The notes below the pieces were generated by a model that saw only the letters and a program-made list of their open reading frames with translations, was not told the origin of the DNA and did no database searches. Below are positions 25,041 to 38,147 of a stretch of 64,000 nucleotides of DNA, piece by piece. The position numbers and the translations under genes were made by a program. Each line of letters begins with the position of its first letter. The stretch's first letter is position 1. The stretch lies in assembly GCA_020226215.1 (NCBI GenBank), contig CM035226.1, positions 95,504,895 to 95,568,894 on the forward strand. The letters are read 5' to 3'. Origin of the DNA: Sindora glabra (lineage: Eukaryota; Streptophyta; Magnoliopsida; Fabales; Fabaceae).

Positions 25041-25105
25041 ATTCGGTTGTCCTTCCTCTTACCTATGCGAATTCGGTTGTCCTTCCTCTTACCTATGCAA
25101 ATTCG
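25041..25105 (+). repeat. 30-bp tandem duplication
   Basis: The unit 'attcggttgtccttcctctt' plus ten more bases occurs at 25,041 and 25,071, followed by the first five bases of a third copy. The equivalent flank of A (about 11,337) has a single copy, so this arose after the units split. Confidence 0.9.
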
Positions 25106-25968
25106 TAAAAATGAGTAATGATCTAATAAACTTTGTGAATATAAACTTATTAAAAAAGTGTCCGATCTCTGAGATAATGATGAGTGATATATCATAAAAT
25201 TACTTCGTTCTATGATAATGTTTAGTGTGAAAAACAAACATTAATTGGTGAAAATAAGGATTTTATAAAAGCATAATATTTCTCTCGGAGTATCTTCGGG
25301 CTTTCTCCAGCTTTATTGCTCGTAGCATGTAAAAGAGTCATACATTTTGCAATTGACATGTCAACTTTGCATTCAAATGCACAAGTCATTACTACAAAGT
25401 CTCGTATATTCTATAATAAAAAAATACTATATATACTAAAAATAAAATTTTAAATTAAGCTTTGAATCTTTATATTTATTCGATTGAAATTTATCAATTT
25501 ATTTCATTATTATATATTTAATAACAATTTTTTATTTATATTTAAAATTAATTTTGAATCCCATTTTTAATATATGAACAATTGCTGTTAAGTAATTTAA
25601 GCCAGAAAAAGGGTTGAAATTTGAAACATAATATCATCTTAATTTGTAGCCATGACCAAAATTTTGCTATTAAAGGTCGTCACGTACAAGGCCATAGCTT
25701 AGTGATATATTTTAGGACATATTGAAAATTATCTCTTTGCAAAAAAATATTCTTATTGTAATTGTAGTTGCCATTATTCCATATAATAATATAGGCCACT
25801 TTCTTTCCATAGTTAATCATTCGTTTAGATATTATTTTGGATGGCGAAAATGTTATTTGTTTCAATAGAAAGTTCGTGGGGAGTGTCCCGCGTTTATAAC
25901 TGCCGTTACACTTGATTTTGTTATTTTAAGGCTTTTCTTCTTTAGATTTTGGGTTCAAATTTAGCATT

Positions 25969-26005
25969 TAATATATATATATATATATACTATATATATA
26001 TATAG
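25969..26005. repeat. (TA)n microsatellite
   Basis: Two TA runs separated by a single C. Confidence 0.9.
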
Positions 26006-26867
26006 TTACTCTTATTATTTAAAAAAATTGAGGGAGTAAATTAAACGTTCTAAAGAAAACGATTTTTTTTCCATATATACAACCTATAATTTAAGGGAAA
26101 TTTGACATTTGCCCTACTATTTTATTTCCCATGATGAAGCAAGGCATGTGTTTTAATTTCTCCTTTATGAAAATGCCAGCAATTCTTCCATGTTACCTCT
26201 CAAATTGAGGTAGTATATATACAACGATTATATCAGATTCTTTTATAAAATTAATTTTTAATATTTTATATAAGATCTATAATTTTTTGTAAAATATTGT
26301 AATAATTCTTAAAATTTTTATGGTGCTACGATATGTAGCAAGATTTATAAAATAAAATTACAAGATTTTATGAAAAAATTATAAATTTTATGTGAATAAT
26401 AATACATTTACAACTTATGTCATATTAAAAAATGAAAAAAATTTATATAAAATATAGAAATTTTATAAAATTTGTAAAAGCATGTATATATATTATCTTA
26501 ATTTGAAGTAGTATGACAGAATTTTACAATAAATATTTGTGAAAATCAAGTTCCATTCTTCCTTTATTCCATTGCGGCCCGCATTTTGTACGGTTGAGGA
26601 ACAAATAAGGGCTGGCATCTTTGTGTCCTTACATACACTTTCACTTAACTTGGTTACTAGGCAAGATGCAGTTTAAATTTTGTAAAGAAGAAATTCTAAT
26701 TCCAAACCTAAAATATTAGCAACGCTGGTTAAGGCAAGCATAAAGTATACCTTTTTGTAACTGACAAATTTCAAAATTTTCCTATTTATATTTTCATTTT
26801 ATTTAAATTTGAATATTGATTAAATAAAGACTTCAGTCAAGTTAAATATATCTTATTATCTAGTTCT

Positions 26868-28000
26868 CTACTACATAATTACGATTTTATGTTAGTGGAT
26901 AGATGTCGATAAAAGGCAAAACTAATGTCTATATTGAGACAATAACATTTTTGAAATTATTGAAACTAATAAGGCAATAGTTAGTAAATGCAACTTATGT
27001 CTATTTTGATACAATCACATTTTTGAAATTCCTAAGAAACTTAAAATGATTGTTTTTTATTTAATCAATGTCATAAGATATGACATTTGAAGGTTGTGAG
27101 AAAAATAAGAAAACTTAAGATATCGGCTTCAAAGTTAATTAGCATCTATTTAGATGTAATAACATTTTTGTAAATATTAAAAGACTTAAAACAATGATTC
27201 CTTACTTGATTGATGTCATAATATATGAACTTTGAAAGTTGCTAAATGTATGAGAAAATTTATAATGTTAGTTATACAGTTAACCAACATTTATTTGCAC
27301 GTGGTTAGATTTTTAAATTGTGAAAAAGCTTAGAATGTTAAATTTCTTTACTCAATCAATGTCATAATGTATAGCATTTAAAGATTGCTAAGAAAATGAA
27401 AAAACTTAAAACATCAATTTTAGAGTTAACTAACATTTATTTGAATACAATGGTATTTTTAAAATTATTAGGAAACATAAGACATTAATATCTACATAAC
27501 CAACATTAGAATGTATGATATTTAAGATTATTGAAAAAATAAGGAAACTTAAAACATTAATTTTAGAAATAACTGATGTATAAATGTATTGAAGTCTAGC
27601 AAGAACTCTAGATGTGGTAATACTTTTGCACTATAAATAAACAACATTTCATTCTTTTCCTCATTATCACTCTCAATCTTTCTTATTTATTCTTGAGCTC
27701 AATCTCCATCTCCATCTAACCCTCTTTACAAAACTTTAAATGTTTCTCCATCCTCTACCACATGTTAGTAAGCTATTAATACCCTTTAAACTAACATCAA
27801 GTAAGAAGCAAATACCTTGTCCTAGGACATTGGTTCAAAACATAAAGGGTGATATTTCTTGCTTCCATTTCTATTAAATCTTCATTTCTTCCATTTTATG
27901 ATTTTTTGCATAGGTCTTTTTAAGAAATTTTTGTTTGTCTTTCCTCTATATAGCTTTTGAGATTGTATTTGAGTGTTAGATGTTTATGATGTATTCTATA
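26868..28000 (+). mobile_element. CACTA-like terminus with subterminal repeats
   Basis: The region begins 'ctactacataattacgattt', resembling the reverse complement of the end at 60,372 ('tattactacaaaattgc'). Up to about 27,600 it holds repeated 'aacttaaaacattaattt' and 'tttgaaagttgc' type blocks in tandem-like order. A TATA-like 'cactataaataaac' at 27,630 is followed by a pyrimidine-rich segment ('tctccatctccatctaac'), which looks like an element promoter and leader. No transposase frame follows. The right boundary is not found. Confidence 0.5.
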
Positions 28001-28004
28001 ATGT

Positions 28005-30725
28005 CATAACTCGAACCCAATTATGACCGATTAGGATCCTATTATCTGATTTTTACTAACCTTAATATTAACTATGCTAATTTCTATTTCATAGGAATAT
28101 TTCTATTAATTTTATGGAAAAACAAACAAAGTTTCATTTATTTTTAGGTACTCTCCAAGGGTTATACACCCTATATTTTTAAACTGGTTTTATATACAAC
28201 TTAACAATAGCACAAAAACAAACAATAGATAAACAATTCAACACATCAATACGTAAACTTCATATTCCCTATCTTAAATTCCTAACTATCAAGTTCTCTT
28301 TAGATTGCCTTGACTCTTGCAAGAGTCACATAACTTAATACTCTTAAGTTGACTCTTGAAATGTTAAAAAGAAAAGAATAAGTTTTATAAACTCAGTAAA
28401 TGTATAACTTCCTAATTTCAATTATTGAAATTATTTAAAATAGTTTAAGATGAAATAAAACATTAGTGAAGAAGTATTATAGAAAATTCATACCTAAACT
28501 CTTATCTATTTACCAACTAGATATCCACTAGGTTTTCCATTCATATTCACAAGTGAGCCATTCATTCACATTCACAACAATTTCTATACATCAATAAATA
28601 AAAGCATAGCTATCATAATTCAGAATAATTAGTGAACAATAGAATCAAATATCAAGTAACTAGTATTAATTAATCTGCTTTATGCTTCCTGGTATTTATT
28701 AGTCACAATCCTAACCTTATTCCTCTTAATATTTATTAGTCACAATCCAACATTACTCCTTTTGGTCCTACCTAGTATATTAATTATAATGACATAATTT
28801 AGATCTGATATTGCATATCAATATTTCATTAAAACCTTTCAAATATAGTATCAACAACTTAAATAATTAACAATAATCATCAATTTAAACAAGCATTTTT
28901 CATCTATAGCATCCAAGCTTTTAGTACACTCATACAATAGTACAAACCTAATCATATTGTTAATCACAAGCACAAACACATTTCTATACTAAAGTATTTA
29001 TTTACCAAATTAACAAAACAATATCCAACATGGTGTCGAGGCTGCATCATTCTCAAAGAAATGAACAACAAACATCAATAAGTTATGGATGGTGCACCAA
29101 AAGCACCATTAAACATTACATGTTTAGCATAATGAGAATCAATTTAAATCACTCTTCATATATTCATACAAAAAAAAGAAGTCTATCTACAATTATCAAT
29201 CTACAACTATCTAAGTATAAGACCTTTATATAAAATAATAAGAAACACAACGTTTAAGAAAAGAATGAAAATAGCCCCTAGAGATAGTTGTACACTCACC
29301 TAATTTCACTTTTGTTTTCTAAAAGATCTTAGAAAATCTATGTTCATCTTTTCCTCTTTTCCTATTTAACATTTTATTATGTTAATTTTTAAATAACTTG
29401 AATGTAATTTTCACGCAAAATTATTATTCTAGATTCTATTTACTTTACTCTATAAATCCTTACATTTATTCTCTAATATTTCTAATTCTATCTCAAGAAA
29501 ATCAAAATTCACAATTTAGGATTTTTTTTCCCTAAATTAAGCTTAGAACTTCAAAAAAAAAATTAAAATAATAATAAAACTATACACTTAGTCTCTAATA
29601 TTTTTAAATCTCTTTTAATAAAATTAACAAATTATATTTCACACATTTGGCGTTTCTTAAATCATATGTAAATTATTCAAGACAACAAACTGTAGTGCTC
29701 TAGAAATATTTTAATCATGTTATCTTAGCATCTTATAGCATAAATTCCTTATTTTTCAAAGTTACCATTAGTTATCTATGCTAAGCATAAAATGGATTTT
29801 TTTATTCATGTATATCGAATAAAAAATATTATAGGCTTTTTGTCTTAAAAGACTTACCACTTTTGAAGGAGGTTTCTAACATGAGAAAGCACAAAGGTTC
29901 ATCGATGAGGAGCTCTGCTCGAACTGCTCCTTTCAAGTTGCTATCTATTGCAATTCCATGGCTAATTCTAGCTTTTGACAATAGTTGGCTAGCCAGAAAA
30001 GAGTAGAAATAGTGTGATACCATTGCAACAAAGGAAACATAGCATGACAAAGTAATCAAAGGAGGAGGAAGAAGAGGAAAATGAAACTTAAATTAGAGAT
30101 ATTTCTATTTTTCATCAAAAAAAAGGAGATGCAACAAAAATCTAAAAGTAAGGGTTTATTTAAGTGTTTCAACAACCCAGTAAGCTCACTTTCCCATCAT
30201 TAAATCTTAGCCCTCCATCAAGAGTTAAATTCAATCCTAACCACACTTCACATTTGATTTTCCTACCAAGTCAAAACTCTATTCTAATCTCAATTTTTAT
30301 TTGACTTTTCTCTATATTACAGTAATAAATTAATTTATTTAAAAGTTCCAAAGTAAATTTCATAGAGTTTTATAGTTTTTAGGAATATCATTTTTTAAAA
30401 CATATGCATATATTTCCATAAGTTAATAGTCCTATAATTGTTTCAATTATCATAGTCCTTCAAAATATTCTATAAACTTTAAAGAAAGATAATTCATTAA
30501 ACTATATTATTAGTACCCATATATGTATTCTCTCAAATTATCTTACTCATTCTTATTAAATATTCCACTATGAAAATTATTCAATTACACTTTGAAATAA
30601 GATATTGGCTAAATAAATAAAATATAATTATATTTATTGGTTAGTATAAGTACTATAGGACATTTCTAAAAATAAATTAAAAAATTGTAAATATCATTTT
30701 AGGGTATTATAATAAAATATTGCAA
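28005..30725 (-). mobile_element. LTR-like sequence, possible Gypsy solo LTR
   Basis: The left edge ('gtcataactcgaacccaatt') and the right edge ('agggtattataat', reverse 'attataataccct') resemble the ends of plant chromovirus LTRs, which often carry 'gtcatgac'-type words and a 'TGTAATA.CC' start. There is no internal coding sequence and I did not establish a target duplication. The short open frames here are not convincing. This is a tentative class call. Confidence 0.25.
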
Positions 30726-30899
30726 TTGAGACCAAAATGACTAAATAACAATAAAAAATGGAAAAATATGGAAGAAGTCCATGAATTTTTTCTTTTTGGA
30801 AGGCAAAACCTCTCGCAATTTTAAATAGATGGATAAATCTCAAAAGGTTATATAAAATCAATATAAAATTTGTCTTAAATGGACAACTAAATGAAAGTT

Positions 30900-31300
30900 A
30901 TCACCTTTCATAGTTCTTATCTCAAGATACATATTTTTGCATATGATGCTAAATTTATTTAACTTTAACAATAAATATTGAAGCAAGGAAGCCAAATATT
31001 AATTTAAAAAAATTAGGTAAATATTTCACATCAATTACTTATTAGAAACCAATGTCTTCAACTTTGCACTAATTATTAAGTAGTTCAACCTATAAAAATT
31101 GATGATGATTTTTCTATAATGGGAACTGATGTTATTTTTCTTTTTTACATGATTTTGTAACCAACATTGTAAAATATTTACAATGATACTCAATAAAACA
31201 TCAATCATATTCCAATATGAAATCCTCTAAATATCTAATATCAATAAACTTTTATGTACTAATGATTATTTAATATCAAGTCAATTTAATTAGACTTACC
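30900..31300. mobile_element. CACTA-like subterminal fragment
   Basis: Holds 'cacatcaattacttattag', 'aaaaattgatgatgattttt' and 'gtaaccaacattgtaaaat', words typical of the CACTA pieces elsewhere in this window. No termini identified. Confidence 0.35.
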
Positions 31301-32429
31301 CTTTAATAAAGATTACAATTTATAAATACCTTCTATTATATATAATTTCATCTAAAAAGTAAGATTTTTTTTAGTTTACTTGAATACTTAAAATTTGCAA
31401 TTATCTTTTTGATAAAATTATTTGTATTAAGAGTGAAAGGTATATACACTAGAGAAGGAACAACTCCAGATTAATAAGAATTTGGCCTAATTCCTTCACC
31501 TAAAATGTCATAACAAATAAAATAAAGTTCGAGTATGCATTGAATAGACACACATGAAACTAAAATTTTAAACTAAAACTAATTAAGACTCATTATCTTC
31601 CTTTTATGTCCTAAAATGGAGATGGAACCACCAGTGTATAGGTTCCCTCTAATGGTGGATACCTTGTTTCTTTTATTAACCTCTTATTTTCTTTTAAGGT
31701 TGAGGTCCTCAAACATGTTCTTGGCATCCATTCGGGTTTTTTTGATATACCTTTCCTTCTCTAATCCATCATGCCTCTATAATTAGCTACAACTTTATAG
31801 ATAAAATTCATTTTTATCTAGGATGGTTCCCTAGGATGCCACTTATAAATCGCCTACAAATTCAAATACAAATTAGAATATAAAATATAAATGTAGATTC
31901 AAATACAAATTAAACTATAAAATATAAAAACATATACAACCCATAGCTTAAACCTCTTATCTTTAAGCTATAGTGAGACACTAGCGTAGGTGACGGCTAA
32001 CTCTATAAAGCGCCCCTAAATTACCTTGGTCATTTCTCTAATGAGACTATGGACAAATGTAGCAACCAAACTACAATGAAATACAACAATATAAATTTAT
32101 CATAAATTTTAAACATTCATACAATAGAATAGAAATTAATACAATTAGTTATTACAATTAAATAATTGAAAAGTGCAAAATACTTATGAATCACCTTTTG
32201 GAAGCACCTAAATCTAGCTATCAATTAGGTCCTTACCTTAAGGATTTGCTAAACACTATCCTAAACATAGAGCTAAGTATTATGCAGCTTATAGGTTGAA
32301 AGGTCTTAGGCAAGAGGATCAAAATGGATATGTTGATCAGTTAGAGACGGGACACTTAGGAATTCTACTCAAATGACTAGAGGTATGTGTTTAGCTTAGG
32401 TTGGGGTGAATGGGCACCTATTGAACATG
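31301..32429. other. Non-coding, nothing recognised
   Basis: A short direct repeat 'attcaaatacaaatta' occurs at about 31,859 and 31,893. No gene or element assigned. Confidence 0.35.
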
Positions 32430-34910
32430 GCAAATAAATCTTGTCATGACCTAAAACTAATAGCCATGACCAACTCATGACTCTAAAGGAAACATTCACA
32501 ACCAAGCCATGTAATCCTTCTATAACACTTGGAAAATTTTTAACGTAATACATATTATTTATATATTTATACATGTATGCCTAATAATCCGAACATAGAC
32601 ACCATACTTTTCACCATTAATATATGTCCATATCATTAGTATATTCAATAGTCCATCATAAACTTTCATCATTCAATCACTATTTAAGTATCTCATAGTA
32701 AATCACATTTATATAAATATAGTATTTTGCAAATTTAAACAAATTATGACACAACAAAGCTAGATCCTTCTTGTGAGTTTGGAGCACGTCTAAGATTTCA
32801 ATGCATATACTTAATACAAAATGACAAACTTTAACTCTTTGCCTACATAGGTAATGTGTGTGGCTCAACTTTATATAACAATCCTCTATTTATAGTGCCA
32901 AGGTTAATGGACCCAGAACTTTACTTCTATTTAAAAAACATAAAAAAAAAATAATTAAGTGAGTTATTAACTTGGTGAGTAAATAATATACACTTTAGTG
33001 GAAGTGGGACAAGCTAAACCATGAGCTTTTCATAAAAAACTTTAAAAATTTTAATTAATCAAGTATAATAAGGATAAGTTGCAATAAGAAGATCATGGTT
33101 ATCAATTCATAATAAAACATAAATTAAGAAGTTTCCAATAGATAGTATGAAAAATAAATGCAAGTATTTAAATCATAATGATGTAAAAGAAAAGAAAAGT
33201 TCAACATAAACATGAATTGAAAGCATGGCATTTAGAAGTTAATGCTAAAATAATAAGTTATATGGGAGGTTCCCAATCTATTGAACACATAACTCATAAG
33301 GTAAGCTAACCAACCTGCCACATCTTATAATGTGGCACATGGATTTCTTCGTAACCCATTAGATCATTAGATTCTAATCCATATGTATTAGTTTATGCAT
33401 AGGGTTAATAATGCCCCTACTAACTAATGTTCAAACTAAAGTGCATCAAGGCTAATGTCATCACTATTACTAGTTGTAGTTTTCTAACTAGTCTCCTTTT
33501 GACATATGAATTCCATCATTATACAATTCGTATGGATTCTATCCATGAACTATCCGCAAATAATCTATCTAGGCTTCCAACGTTGCCATCATCATACCTT
33601 TTCATAGTTCATTTCCAAATATATCAATCAATTCAAATTCATTAACTCAAAATTATTTCATTAATTATAAAATCATAGCCTTTTAATATTTTCAAAAATG
33701 CATGTTCCATAAACTTTTTATTTACAACAAGATAACTCATATAAACCATTTAAATTATTGTATCATCATTTTAATAATATTTTTATAACCATTGCTTAAA
33801 GGAAAATTTTCAAAATACTTATCTCAAGAGTACTTAAAACTTTAACATATAAAGCAAGTAAAATAAAGATAAAATACAGTAAATCAATCATTAATGAAAG
33901 TAATGATTTGAAAATATATAAATAGTTAAGAAACATAAAAACATGTTATAATACATATTATCTACTTATAATAACGGCCACTTATCTTGTGTTTAACTTC
34001 ATAACCCTTCATATATGATCAAAGCTTGTAATTAGGTCTTTTAGACCTTCTTTCTAGAGCAAAGAGTTTAAGATTTCAAAGTAAGTCATTTGGAATTTTG
34101 TTGTCAAGTCATTTCCATGAGTTCAAACCTATATAATATTAAGATTTTAAGGTGCTTCAACAAAGAAATGGACAAAATTATAGATGACAACAAAGAAATT
34201 TAATGGTTCCAAGCTGAAAGGTCAAGAAATAAGGGAGGAAAAGGAGCTTATGGAAAGAGGTTCTATTTGTACTTTGTTTTTACTTACCAAAGATGATGAA
34301 ATGATAAAGAGAAGGGAGGTTTTTAAGTGATCGGATAACATACTCTGAGTTTAGGTTATTCTGGGTCTAAGTTGCTCCTACAACTTATTTCAATTTATGC
34401 CACTTAAGTAAATATCCATTAACTTAAAATATAAATGTAAACAAATATCCCTATTTGAATTAAAAAAAATCCAAAAAAATGAAAACTTCAAAGAATCAAA
34501 ATTTAGATTATAGGTTCCAATTCAAAATTATAAATTTCAAATAACTTTGCCAAATTCCACCTCATTAAAAAGCCATTTAAAGATATTAAAGAAATTCATT
34601 AAAAATTATGTTTATATCAAGAAATATCAAATCAACTATCATCAAAATTTTTCTTTTCCAAATAATATATATTTTATGTAACATCTCAATGAAGTGCTCT
34701 AAACTTAGAAAATTTTAAGAAATTCTGGACAAGTTAGCTTATTAGCAATACAAGCTAGATAAAACAAAAACATGTTAAGACTTTTAATAAGGCCATGAAA
34801 TAATAATGATTTAGGGTTAATCAAGATAATGTCAAGTTCATAATAAATTTATTTATCCATCTACTATACTATAGTATATCTGAGCAACCTATTAATGGTA
34901 AGGTTATTAC
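32430..34910 (-). mobile_element. Probable 3' LTR side of the Ty3/Gypsy element, left end not fixed
   Basis: It follows directly, in minus-strand order, on the pol end at about 34,911. The minus strand reads 'TGTAATAACC' from 34,910, a usual chromovirus LTR start, right after the pol-terminal 'AGGACAAATTTCCTTAAAGG'. The segment contains 'cttgtcatgacc' and 'ccatgaccaactcatgact' (32,435-32,480), words typical of such LTRs. The matching 5' LTR is not in the window, so the length cannot be measured. Confidence 0.4.
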
Positions 34911-36759
34911 ATTCTTATCCTTTAAGGAAATTTGTCCTTGTATTTCCTAAAATAAGTTACTATCCTTAGTTGCTAAACAAGTGAGGATATCTAACTTCTA
35001 TTACATCTTCAGTTTCCCATGTCACTTCTTCACTAGTATGATTTTGCCATATCACTTTTACCATAACTATCTCCTTAGAGCAAAGTTTCTCGACTTGCCT
35101 ATTTGCAACGGCCACTGGTTTCTCTTTATAGGATAGATCTTAGTCTAATTGGATGAATTGTAGTTACAACACATGTGAAGGATTGAGCAAGTACTTCTTA
35201 AGCATGGATACATGAAACATAAGTTAGACATTAGCAAACTCTAGTGTAAATGCTAATCAATAAGATATTGCACCAACTCAATCAAGAATTTTGAAAAGAA
35301 CAATATACCTTAGGCTAAGTTTCCTTTTCTTCCCAAATCACATTACACCCTTCATGGATAAAAACTCTAAGGAATACATGATCACTAACTAGAAATTTCT
35401 AGATCTCAATGTCAATTATTAACATAAGCTTTATGTCTACTTTAGACTACTAGCAATCTTTCTCTTACCAAAGGAGTCTTATCTACAGAATCTTGAAGTA
35501 ATTCTAGCCTTAAGAGTTTAGTTTCATCGACCTCAAACCAAATAATTGGAAACCTATAACACCTTCCATATAAAGCTTTAAATGTCAATTATTAACATAA
35601 GCTTTATGTCTACTTTAGACTACTAGCAATCTTTCTCTTACCAAAGGAGTCTTATCTATAGAATCTTGAAGTAATTCTAGCCTTAAGAGTTTAGTTTCAT
35701 CGACCTCAAACCAAATAATTGGAAACCTATAACACCTTCCATATAAAGCTTTAAATGGAGCCATCTAGATACTTGCTTGTTAGCTATTATTGTAGGTAAG
35801 CTCCGTTAAGGGTAAGTAACAACCCTAATTTCCTCTGAGGTTTAAGACACACACTCACAACATATCTTTTAAGGTTTGAATCGTCCTTTCAAATTGCCTT
35901 TCTGTCTAAGCATGGAAAATTGTGCTTAAATTTACTTGCATACTAAAGGCTTCTTAAGAAGCCCTTTAAAATCTCACCATAAATTGTAATCCATGGTCAA
36001 ATATGATGGATACAAGCATCCCATGAAGTTTAACAATCTCATCAAGGTGTATTTGCATATATTAAGCAAACCATAAATAATCTTCATAGGAAGAAAGTAA
36101 TTTAGTTAATTAATCTATAATCAGCTAAACAAAGTCAAATACTTAGGTTATATGAGATAACCTAATCATAAAGTCCATTGTAATTCTTTCCTACTTTAAC
36201 TCAAGTATTTCAATGTTCTAGTACAAACCTACATGCCTTTAGTGTTAAACTTTTACTTCTTAGCTAACCAAGCATCATGATACAAAGCCAGTTATGTCTT
36301 TTATCATGTCATCCCACCAATATAATTATTTTAAATCTTGGTGCATCTTAGTTGATTCAAGATGAATGATATGGGTTAAATGATAAGGTTATTCTAATAA
36401 AAACATCCTTAAGTCCCTAACATTAGGCTATACAAAATTAATTTCCATATCAAAGGACTTTACTAGCATCAACAATGAAATTATTAACTTTTTCATTCCT
36501 AACTTCTTCCATCATCTTGCACCAATTATGGATCTTCAACTACAACAACCTTGATACATTCCATTAAGAAAGAATGAAGTTAGATATATGCCTAAAATAA
36601 TCAATAGTACTTGAGTTCAAGTTGTAACCAACCTTTCTCTTTTTTTTATAAATTTCATTAATTAATGGTTTTCTTACTTCAGCAATTTAAGTGAAACTAC
36701 CTATCGATTTCCTACATAAGGAATCTATGACTACATTGGCCTTTCCTAAATGAATCAAG
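34911..36759 (-). pseudogene. Ty3/Gypsy pol remnant: integrase and C-terminal region
   Basis: Read on the minus strand from 36,759 down, conceptual frames show integrase pieces: 'IVKLHGMLVSII' (about 36,030), 'ERTIQTLKDML' (about 35,880), then 'ELTYNNS', 'MAPFKALYGRR' and 'PIGWFEVDE' (35,820-35,690). These are hallmarks of plant Gypsy integrase close to its end. There are many stops and frameshifts. The 34,950-35,110 stretch is where a chromodomain would lie, but I cannot read one with certainty. The other half of this element is at 52,619-54,382, across the inserted Copia. Confidence 0.75.
35408..35753 (-). repeat. 173-bp tandem duplication inside Gypsy integrase
   Basis: Positions 35,408-35,580 are repeated at 35,581-35,753 almost without change (for example 'cttatctacagaatcttgaa' versus 'cttatctatagaatcttgaa'). 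The high identity contrasts with the decayed host element, so the duplication is recent. Confidence 0.92.
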
Positions 36760-38127
36760 TGTTGGGATCGAGAGCTAAATAAGCGTAGTGAGATAAATCG
36801 ATCCCAACCAATGGATCCATGTAAAAAGTTAAATTAGAATAAGGATTCATTCAATACCTTTAATGATGACTCAAGAACTCAGTCGTTGATCACCTCTTCA
36901 GCTTCTTTTTGGCCGAAAACTCTGAGGTATCTACACAAACTCGCAAATCATTGATGAATGTCCACACGAACACTAGTTGAAATTATTTTCTTTTTCCTCG
37001 TAGTACTAGCTATGCCTCTTCAAGGATTTTTTGTCAAGGAAAGGTGCTAGGGTTTTTATGCTTGGGATGCATGAATAATAATACCTATTATTACCTAACA
37101 AGTCTATTTAAATAGGAGCATAGAAAATCCTAACTAATTAAGCTTTGTTCCATGTATAATTATAGGTTTATTATTGGGCCTTATAATTATAACATGGAAT
37201 TCCCAAATATTAAATCCAAATAATTTGATCCATTAATTTCAAATCCACTAGACTCTAAATGTGCGACCCTACAAGCTCTTATTACATTAGCAATGCTCAT
37301 TAATCATATTAATAATCATAAACAATGGGCAATATCTAGCAACACATCATTATTATCCAAGTAATGAGAAAGTTGGTGATTTGACTAAACCTTTACACAT
37401 GATCATCATCTATGTCCTTTTATCCTAAACATCTAGATTGAGCGCGAGACATAGACCGTGTCATTCCCGTATAGCTCAATCTTGAGATTTCTTAATCTGT
37501 AAGTAAGTTAACTGAAGCAAATGTAATTGACATCCTATGTTAACTCATCTAAGCATGACCATGCATTTTTTCAACTTTACTTAATCAAGAGACCCACAGA
37601 TGTTACTCTTATTATATAGGAAGGACAAATTCCATCTTGATCATACAAACCCCTCCGAATGATATGTAATATATCCAATAACTACCCTTGCATTCACTCA
37701 ACCATGAGTGACCGAGAATAGTATCAAAATATGAAACTCACATGTAGGGAACCTTAGCAATCTCAAGTTAAAAGACCATATTAATAATGATCACTAAGAA
37801 TCACTTATGACACTCATATAACGATCCATGTAGTGTTCTTAGGATGGGTCGGTCCAGTATACAAGTTCTCTAACTTGTACTCATGTGTAAACTTAATATC
37901 CCATATAAGTCACCACACATGCTAGTCTTAACATATCAAAGCAACCTAATCCACAATGATATATGACTAGGAACATTTAATAATACAATTATTCTAAGGT
38001 TATTATCATAATTAGATATATTATGCAAACAATATATATAAATATAATAATTGGAATTGCCATTAAAATAATATGATTCAAATTTATAATCATCAATATG
38101 ATTAATTTTAGGGCATATACACTAACA
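36760..38127 (-). repeat. Copia 3' LTR (left)
   Basis: 1,368 bp, starting TGTTGGGATCGAGAGC on the plus strand and ending 'ACACTAACA'. Over the first 85 bases it differs from the right LTR at ten positions, nine of them transitions. It preserves the uninterrupted site 'catgtagtgttcttagg' (37,827-37,843) that the CACTA insertion broke in the other LTR. Confidence 0.95.
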
Positions 38128-38141
38128 ATCTCCCACTTGTA
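38128..38141 (-). promoter_or_regulatory. Copia polypurine tract
   Basis: On the minus strand 'ACAAGTGGGAGAT' abuts the 3' LTR. This is the usual Copia plus-strand priming site. Confidence 0.8.
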
Positions 38142-38147
38142 CTAAAG

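Larger units (their letters stand above)
23861..26760 (+). repeat. 3' flank of DUF247 unit B (most complete copy)
   Basis: Non-coding. The proximal part (to about 25,390) matches 10,172-11,735. From about 24,660 on it matches the inverted flank 22,262-20,100, and its distal part (25,800-26,760) matches 1-1,290. It is the reference for the whole unit. Open frames inside it are short and lack family features. Confidence 0.8.
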
